A DNA stretch of 64,000 nucleotides from Oscillospiraceae bacterium (lineage in GTDB: Bacteria; Bacillota; Clostridia; Oscillospirales; Oscillospiraceae), in the NCBI GenBank assembly GCA_017445385.1, contig JAFSUG010000001.1:1-64000 (forward strand). The letters run 5' to 3'. Within the stretch, counting starts at the first letter, position 1; each line of letters opens with the position of its first letter. This document shows positions 58,854-64,000 of this stretch, one piece after another. Under the pieces are notes generated by a model. It was not told where the DNA came from, ran no database searches, and worked only from the letters and a program-made list of their open reading frames with translations. The translations under genes and the position numbers were made by a program.

Positions 58854-60182
58854 ATGATCGATAAGCTGAAGGGGAAAGTGAAAACACTCGCAAAAAATCC
58901 CCTCGTCATCAACTATATATGGGTGTTTCTCGGGCAGAACGGCGGCGCGATCTTTTCGATGCTGTCGCTGGTTCTGACGCTGCGGATCATCTCCACGCTG
59001 GAATACGGTTCGCTCGTCATTATCCAAACGTATACCAATCTGCTCTCCAATCTCTTCTGCCTGCGCACGTTCAACGGCGTTATCAAATTCGTAACGTCTG
59101 CGGAGGCGGAAGGCGATTCCCTGCGCGCGAAAAAATATATCAACACCGCGTTTTTGCTTGATGCGATCATGGGCGCAGTGGCGTTTGTATGCGGCTTTTT
59201 CCTGCTGCAGCCGATCACGCGCCTGTTCGGCTGGGAGCCGGAAACGGTGCGCCTGACGAACTATTATATCCCGCTGCTGCTGTTCATGCCGGTGCTCAAC
59301 GGTGCGCCGGTCGGTCTGCTGCGCAAGCTCGGCTATTTCAAGCAGGTCAATATAATCCATGCCGTCGTTTTCGGGCTGCAAACGGCGGTTCTGCTCGCAA
59401 CGTGGATGCTCGGCGTCCATTCGTTTATCGTGGTGCTGCTGGAGTACGCCGCCACGGAGATGATCGAATGTATCGTGCTTGTGATCTATTGCCTGCGCGT
59501 CACCTATAAAAACGAGCAGTATCGCGGCTTTTGGAAAGCCGGCTTCACCTTTGAAGGCGAATTTATGCGCCATAACGTCTATTACGGCTTGACCTCTACC
59601 TTCGATGAGATCCTCGGCAACGTTTCCACGCTGCTGATCAATAAATACGTCGGTACGCTCGCAACCGCGTATATCAAGGTCATTACAAGAATCTGCAACG
59701 TCTTCCAGAAGGTTACGAAGCCGATCAACCAGGTGTTCTACCCGGAGCTTTGCGAATGGGTTACGCAGAAGCAGTATAAAAAGGCGCATCGCGTTTCCAT
59801 GAAATACCTCGGCATCGTCTGCGCGGCAGGCGCCGCGCTCGTTGCCGTGCTGTTCGGCACCTACGATTGGTGGATCGTGATCTTCGATGCCGCCATGACG
59901 ACAGCTAAGCTGCAATCGCTGCTGTATATGGTTTATACGATCCTCGGCATCTCGCTGATCTGCATGAATCAGCTCATGTTCGCAATCGATCTCGCAAGGG
60001 AAAGCCTGATCATCGTAGCGATCTGCGATCTGCAGTTTTTGGTCGTGCTGGTTCCGTGCGTGCAAACCTACGGCATCTATGGCTATCTGCTGCTGCAGAT
60101 CGCGCAGTTGTTTGCCGTAGCCGGCTTTAAATATTTCTTCATTTCGCGCCGCGTCCATAAACTGGAAAGGCAAAAAGCGTAA
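58854..60182 (+). CDS. polysaccharide flippase (Wzx/MATE-like)
   Basis: 442 residues with about twelve transmembrane helices. The polysaccharide-transporter pattern is seen in NYIWVFLGQNGGAIFSMLSLVLTLRIISTLEYGSLVI (read in part), AFLLDAIMGAVAFVCGFFLLQPI and later NVSTLLINKYVGTLATAYIKV. It flips lipid-linked repeat units to the outer membrane face for the Wzy-like polymerase. It begins 15 bp after the GT6 gene. Confidence 0.9.
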   Translation: MIDKLKGKVKTLAKNPLVINYIWVFLGQNGGAIFSMLSLVLTLRIISTLEYGSLVIIQTYTNLLSNLFCLRTFNGVIKFVTSAEAEGDSLRAKKYINTAFLLDAIMGAVAFVCGFFLLQPITRLFGWEPETVRLTNYYIPLLLFMPVLNGAPVGLLRKLGYFKQVNIIHAVVFGLQTAVLLATWMLGVHSFIVVLLEYAATEMIECIVLVIYCLRVTYKNEQYRGFWKAGFTFEGEFMRHNVYYGLTSTFDEILGNVSTLLINKYVGTLATAYIKVITRICNVFQKVTKPINQVFYPELCEWVTQKQYKKAHRVSMKYLGIVCAAGAALVAVLFGTYDWWIVIFDAAMTTAKLQSLLYMVYTILGISLICMNQLMFAIDLARESLIIVAICDLQFLVVLVPCVQTYGIYGYLLLQIAQLFAVAGFKYFFISRRVHKLERQKA

Positions 60183-60194
60183 CGGAGGACTGCT

Positions 60195-61226
60195 GTGAGA
60201 GAAACGGATCTACGCGCCGTCAGCGTAACGAAAACGCTGATGATGCTGCTCGTTGTGCTCGGCCATGCGTGTATCGTGTTTGCCGCAAGCGCGTGGGGCG
60301 GCGTAACGCCATTGCGGCAAAGCCTGCCAATCGCGTATTTCGCGCGCTTTCTGGAGCTGACGCATACGCAAACGTTTTTCGTCTGCTCCGGCTTTTTCTT
60401 CGCGCTGCGGCGCTATGAAAAGGGGAAATACCGCACGATGGGCTATGACCTGAAGCATCGGGCGAAGCGGCTGCTTGTGCCGTATGCGGTCATCTCGGTT
60501 TTCTGGGCGGCGCCTGCCGATTACTTTGCGAAGGGTCTTGCCCCTGCGCAGCTTGCGAAAAACTACCTGCTCGGCTTCGATCCGGCGCAGCTCTGGTTTT
60601 TGCTGACGCTGTTCCTGCTGTATATCCTGTTTTATTTCACAAGCGACCGTGTTTTGAAGCTGCCCGTCTGGCTCGGAATTTTGGGATTCCTCGCGGTACG
60701 CTATCTCGGCGTTTTGCTGACCGAGCTGCGTCTGCCGCTGCGCGTACTGCGCTTCGATGCGTTTTTGCGCTCCGCGCTGTATTTCTACCTTGGACTGCTC
60801 TTGCAGCAGCGCCGGCTCTGCATTCCGCGCGCAAGGTGGCTTCCGCTTCTGCTTGCGCTCTGCGCCGGTTCGTTCGCGCTGTACGCGGTAAAGTGCATCG
60901 ATTCCGAATGCAATGCGTATCTCAAGGAAACGCTGATGCTGTTTGTGAATCTTTCGGGCGTATTTGCGTATCTCTGCATCGGAACGCTGCTGAAAAACCT
61001 GTATGAAAAGCCGTTTTTCGCGGCGCTGTCAGCCGCCGGCATGGGCATCTATCTATTGCATCAGCAGATCCTCTATGCCACGATGCGTCTTACGAATTTT
61101 GCTTGGATCGCGCCGCTTGCGTTCGTGATCGTAAACTTCTGCGCTGCGGCTGCGATCGCGTGGGGACTGACGTGGCTGCTAAAGCGCACCGCAATCGGAA
61201 GAGCCGCGCTTGGGGAGGCAAAATGA
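60195..61226 (+). CDS. acyltransferase family 3 membrane protein
   Basis: 343 residues with about ten transmembrane helices. The N-terminus (SVTKTLMMLLVVLGHACIVF) carries the catalytic-type His of the Acyl_transf_3 family, then FVCSGFFFALRRYEKGKYRTMGYDLKHRAKRLLVPY. Members move acetyl or similar groups onto extracytoplasmic glycans. It probably decorates the polymer made by this cluster. A GTG start at 60195 follows a GGAGG. It overlaps the next gene by 4 bp. Confidence 0.88.
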   Translation: MRETDLRAVSVTKTLMMLLVVLGHACIVFAASAWGGVTPLRQSLPIAYFARFLELTHTQTFFVCSGFFFALRRYEKGKYRTMGYDLKHRAKRLLVPYAVISVFWAAPADYFAKGLAPAQLAKNYLLGFDPAQLWFLLTLFLLYILFYFTSDRVLKLPVWLGILGFLAVRYLGVLLTELRLPLRVLRFDAFLRSALYFYLGLLLQQRRLCIPRARWLPLLLALCAGSFALYAVKCIDSECNAYLKETLMLFVNLSGVFAYLCIGTLLKNLYEKPFFAALSAAGMGIYLLHQQILYATMRLTNFAWIAPLAFVIVNFCAAAAIAWGLTWLLKRTAIGRAALGEAK

Positions 61227-62170
61227 AAGTTTGTATCATAGGCGTTTATTTCGGGAAACTGCCCTCGTTTTTTCCGCTGTGGCTGCGTTCGTGCGCCTGC
61301 AATCCGAGCGTGGATTTCCTGCTCGTAACCGATCAGGCGCTTTCGGAGCTGCCGCCAAACGTGCATCTTCTGCCGATGCGCCTTTCGGAGATGAAAGCGC
61401 TTGCCGATGAAACGCTCGGAATGGAAACGGCGCTGACTACGCCGTATAAATGCTGCGATTTCAAGCCTGTTTACGGCGTGATTTTCGCAAAGTGGCTTTC
61501 GGGGTACGATTATTGGGGCTGCTGCGATTTTGATATGATTTTCGGTGATCTCGCGTCGTTTTTCGAGCGATTTCATCTTGAGAACTATGATAAATTTCTG
61601 CCGCTCGGTCACCTCGCGCTCTACCGCAATACGCCGCAGTGCAACGCGCGCTACCGTCTGATCCCGAAGTCGGGCAATTCCTATCTTGCGTCGTTCACAA
61701 ATCCAAATACAACGCAGTTTGATGAGCTTGGCGGCATCAACGCGATCTATCTGGAAAACGGCTTCCCGTTTTTTCGCGAGCGGATCTTTGCGGATATTTC
61801 CAAAAGCGTGCGCCGGCTGATGCTCGTTGAGGACTATCCCGACGCGCATGAGAAAAACTATCGTGACCAGATCTTTTTCTGGGAAAACGGCAAGGTTTTC
61901 CGCGCGTTTTACGAGAAGAATGAGCGAAAAACGGAAGAATTTATCTATATTCATCTAAAAAAGAGAAACCTGCCCGCGCCGGTTTTTGATATCGAAAAAA
62001 TAGCCTGCTATCTGATCACGGCGGAGGGCTTCGAGCCATATAACGCAGAAGCGCTGACAAAAGCTGAGATTCGCCGCCGCAACCGCTCCTACGGGCGCCT
62101 TGCCGAGCGGTTTGAGCGCGGCGTCGTATACCGCGTTCGGAAGAAGCTGCGCCGGCTGAAAAAGAAATAA
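61223..62170 (+). CDS. DUF6625-type putative glycosyltransferase
   Basis: 315 residues from the ATG at 61223. The N-terminus (MKVCIIGVYFGKLPSFFPLWLRSC) and the DxD-bearing WGCCDFDMIFGDL near 105-117 match the DUF6625 family, thought to be GT-A glycosyltransferases. KPVYGVIFAKWLSGYDYWG precedes the DxD. The C-terminus is basic (RRRNRSYG, then RVRKKLRRLKKK), consistent with membrane association. Donor and acceptor are unknown. The stop shares bases with the next ATG. Confidence 0.8.
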   Translation: MKVCIIGVYFGKLPSFFPLWLRSCACNPSVDFLLVTDQALSELPPNVHLLPMRLSEMKALADETLGMETALTTPYKCCDFKPVYGVIFAKWLSGYDYWGCCDFDMIFGDLASFFERFHLENYDKFLPLGHLALYRNTPQCNARYRLIPKSGNSYLASFTNPNTTQFDELGGINAIYLENGFPFFRERIFADISKSVRRLMLVEDYPDAHEKNYRDQIFFWENGKVFRAFYEKNERKTEEFIYIHLKKRNLPAPVFDIEKIACYLITAEGFEPYNAEALTKAEIRRRNRSYGRLAERFERGVVYRVRKKLRRLKKK

Positions 62171-62181
62171 TGGGAGAACGC

Positions 62182-63072
62182 ATGAAGAAAAAACTGAGTT
62201 TTGCGCGTGTTTTCGCGCATCTGGACCGAAAATACGGCATGCATTTCGTGCCGGATAAGCTGTGCCTGGAGCTGCTCTATCGCGCCGCGATGGGGAAGAA
62301 GCTGCGCCTGGATCCGCCCGTTACCTTTACGGAGAAGCTGCAGTGGATCAAGCTCTACGACCGCCGCGACGTCTATACAACGATGGTGGATAAGATCGCG
62401 GCAAAGCAGTGGGCAGCGGAGAAGATCGGCGCGGAGCATATCATCCCCACGCTCGGCACATGGAAGCACTTTGACGAGATTGATTTTGACGCGCTGCCCG
62501 AGCAGTTCGTGCTCAAATGCAACCATGATTCGCATAGCGCGATCATCTGCCGCGATAAAATGACATTTGACCGCGAAAAAGCGCGGAAAAAGCTTGAAAA
62601 ATCGCTTAAAAAGAATTATTATTATGATAGTAGACAGTGGCCGTATAAAAACGTTCCGCCGATGATCCTTGCCGAGCAGTATTTGCCCGGCGATGAAAGC
62701 GGCGATCTGCGCGATTATAAGTTCTTCTGCTTCGGCGGAGTGCCTAAGCTGATGTACGTTGCGCAGGGCAGATCTGCCGGCGCGGTCTACGGCGATTTCT
62801 TCGATATGGACTATCGCCATCTCGATCTGAAGATCGATCATGATACCGCGCCCGTGCCGCCGGAAAAACCGCAGACGTTCGAAAAAATGCGCGAGGCGGC
62901 AGCCGTGCTTTCGGCGGGCATTGCGCAGGTCCGCGCGGACTTCTATGAACTGAATGGCGAATTCTATTTCGGGGAAATGACGTTTTTCCATTGCGGCGGT
63001 TTCTATCCGTTCACGCCTGCCGAATGGGATGAGACGCTCGGAAGCTGGATCGAGCTTCCGGAAAAACCGTAA
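62182..63072 (+). CDS. TupA-like ATP-grasp protein
   Basis: 296 residues from the ATG at 62182, preceded by GGGAG; an ATG at 62170 lacks a site. TupA-like signatures: FTEKLQWIKLYDRRDVYTTMVDKIAAKQWAAEKIG, YIIPTLGTW-type segment (HIIPTLGTWKHFDEID), FVLKCNHDSHSAIICRDK and LRDYKFFCFGGVPKLMYVA. TupA adds polyglutamate-type chains to cell-wall polymers in Bacillus, and relatives in capsule clusters attach amino acids. It closes the packed run of cluster genes. Confidence 0.87.
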   Translation: MKKKLSFARVFAHLDRKYGMHFVPDKLCLELLYRAAMGKKLRLDPPVTFTEKLQWIKLYDRRDVYTTMVDKIAAKQWAAEKIGAEHIIPTLGTWKHFDEIDFDALPEQFVLKCNHDSHSAIICRDKMTFDREKARKKLEKSLKKNYYYDSRQWPYKNVPPMILAEQYLPGDESGDLRDYKFFCFGGVPKLMYVAQGRSAGAVYGDFFDMDYRHLDLKIDHDTAPVPPEKPQTFEKMREAAAVLSAGIAQVRADFYELNGEFYFGEMTFFHCGGFYPFTPAEWDETLGSWIELPEKP

Positions 63073-63135
63073 ATTCCGCTTTATAAGCGATTATGTATAG
63101 AAACAACAACAGCGTTTTCAAGGAGGTACATCACT

Positions 63136-64000
63136 ATGAAACAAACGAAACGCTTTGTTGCGCTGCTCCTTACGGCAGTCATGCTCCTCGGCGCATTGCC
63201 GATCGCAGCCGGTGCCGCATGGGCGGATGACAACGTAACCTACAGCGGAACGTCTTTCGGCGTAGATGGCTATTATACGGTCATCTCCCAGAAGGATTGG
63301 ACGCTGGTTCCCGGCGCTGCAACAGAAACCGAAATGGTTCTGAACAATGCAGCAGGCACGCGCAGACAGGTTCTGCACGTTGTGGAAGTGGATCCCTCGA
63401 ATGAGGCGATCTCCATCGTTCCCGGCTACTATGGCATCGATAAGGACATCACTTCCGTTGCCAATCAGCAGGCGGCTACCGTTACCGACATGACCGCGTA
63501 CTATGAAAACGTACTCGGCTACAACGTCGTTGCCGGCATGAATACCGGCCTTGCTTATGACAACAACGCGCCGTATTCCTGGCTGGTTTACAACGGCAAC
63601 GTCCTCGTTGACCATGGCAACAAGATCAACGATTTCCATTCCGGCGTCTGCCAGACGATGCTCTGCGTTTACAAGAACGAAGACGGTTCGTGCTACTGCG
63701 AGCTCCGCAAGGCTGCGGAAGGTCTGCGCGGCGATGAGTGGCAGGCAATCGGCGCGAACTTCGCCATGGTTGTTTCAGATGGCAAGCTCGTCACCCCCAC
63801 GATCAGCCGCAGCAATGCTGCCGCGCGCTCGATGATCGGCGTTAAGGAAGACGGCACGCTCGTTCTCGTTATGAACGACGGCCGCGGCGCAAACAACTCC
63901 ATCGGCCTCAGCGACAGCGAGGAAGGCGAAGCGATGCTGGCGCTCGGCTGCAAATGGGCATTCAACTGCGATGGCGGCGGCTCTTCCGCAATGGTAACAA
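63136..64000 (+). CDS. secreted phosphodiester glycosidase (NAGPA) family protein, partial
   Basis: The ATG at 63136, nine bases after AAGGAGG, opens a frame still running at the window end (288 codons seen). A signal peptide is clear (MKQTKRFVALLLTAVMLLGA, cleavage after about residue 30 at AGAAWA). The NAGPA domain includes GTRRQVLHVVEVD, YNVVAGMNTG, DGKLVTPTISR, and FNCDGGGSSAMV near the visible end. This family removes GlcNAc or similar caps from phosphodiester-linked glycans, and many Firmicutes members act on cell-wall polymers. The C-terminal part lies outside the window. Confidence 0.88.
   Translation, partial: MKQTKRFVALLLTAVMLLGALPIAAGAAWADDNVTYSGTSFGVDGYYTVISQKDWTLVPGAATETEMVLNNAAGTRRQVLHVVEVDPSNEAISIVPGYYGIDKDITSVANQQAATVTDMTAYYENVLGYNVVAGMNTGLAYDNNAPYSWLVYNGNVLVDHGNKINDFHSGVCQTMLCVYKNEDGSCYCELRKAAEGLRGDEWQAIGANFAMVVSDGKLVTPTISRSNAAARSMIGVKEDGTLVLVMNDGRGANNSIGLSDSEEGEAMLALGCKWAFNCDGGGSSAMVT

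Noticed and set aside
57927-60173. 748-codon open frame on the minus strand
   Set aside because: It is exactly antisense to the Wzy-like, GT6 and Wzx genes, which have clear families and ribosome-binding sites; long antisense frames are a by-product of the host's GC-biased third positions.

Overview
The window is chromosomal DNA from a fairly GC-rich, spore-forming member of the Clostridia. The lineage is inferred from a fused IspH/ribosomal-protein-S1 gene, the GerW/YtfJ spore protein, ribonuclease Y beside YmdB, ScpA/ScpB, Firmicutes-type SOS boxes and teichoic-acid-like CDP-glycerol enzymes. A gut anaerobe of the Oscillospirales or Christensenellales type is plausible, but the sequence does not fix the genus.

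Layout: (1) 181-8224, minus: rny, ymdB, a YhaO/YhaN (SbcDC-like) pair, glycerol kinase and a monoacylglycerol-lipase-like hydrolase. (2) 8458-9081: a CapA-like gene lacking its C-terminal half. (3) 9100-17327: an eight-gene operon encoding the whole shikimate pathway plus the Phe and Tyr branches (aroF-tyrA-aroB-aroA-aroC-pheA-aroE/K fusion-aroQ). It is preceded by a 17-residue Tyr/Phe-rich leader peptide and a three-hairpin attenuator. (4) 17313-18489: NnrE and a flavoprotein. (5) 18541-20900: an AT-richer island next to the 3' end of ssrA, carrying a retron (promoter, msr-msd RNA with pairing a1/a2 ends, 68-aa membrane protein, reverse transcriptase) and transposon-end-like repeats. (6) 20944-28352: ssrA (tmRNA), ppiB, smpB, ispH/S1, plsC, cmk, a flavoprotein and a MurR/RpiR regulator. 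(7) 28446-32332: scpA-scpB-DUF2953-ytfJ-dac-rsuA. (8) 32436-34065: an SOS-controlled Y-family polymerase operon with two LexA boxes. (9) 34075-39809: divergent hom-lysC-asd and thrC-thrH, a threonine route that appears to use ThrH rather than homoserine kinase. (10) 39808-41327: two neighbouring wrecked genes (a larA/ECF chimera and a GH1 glucosidase), each with an internal deletion. (11) 41337-47609: a TIGR04255 protein, a PLP lyase, a DMT transporter, then an amino-acid ABC importer co-transcribed with a DapF-fold epimerase. (12) 47748-63072: a 14-gene surface-polysaccharide cluster (initiating phosphosugar transferase, SDR/cytidylyltransferase fusion, CDP-glycerol transferase, O-acetyltransferase, glycosyltransferases, Wzy-like, ABO-type GT6, Wzx, acyltransferase, TupA-like). 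A secreted phosphodiester glycosidase then runs off the window end.

The most interesting items are the compact retron with a very small membrane partner beside ssrA, the leader-peptide attenuator of the aro operon (ribosome-mediated attenuation is uncommon in Firmicutes), the GT6 enzyme with Gln in place of the family's catalytic Glu, and the SDR-cytidylyltransferase fusion.
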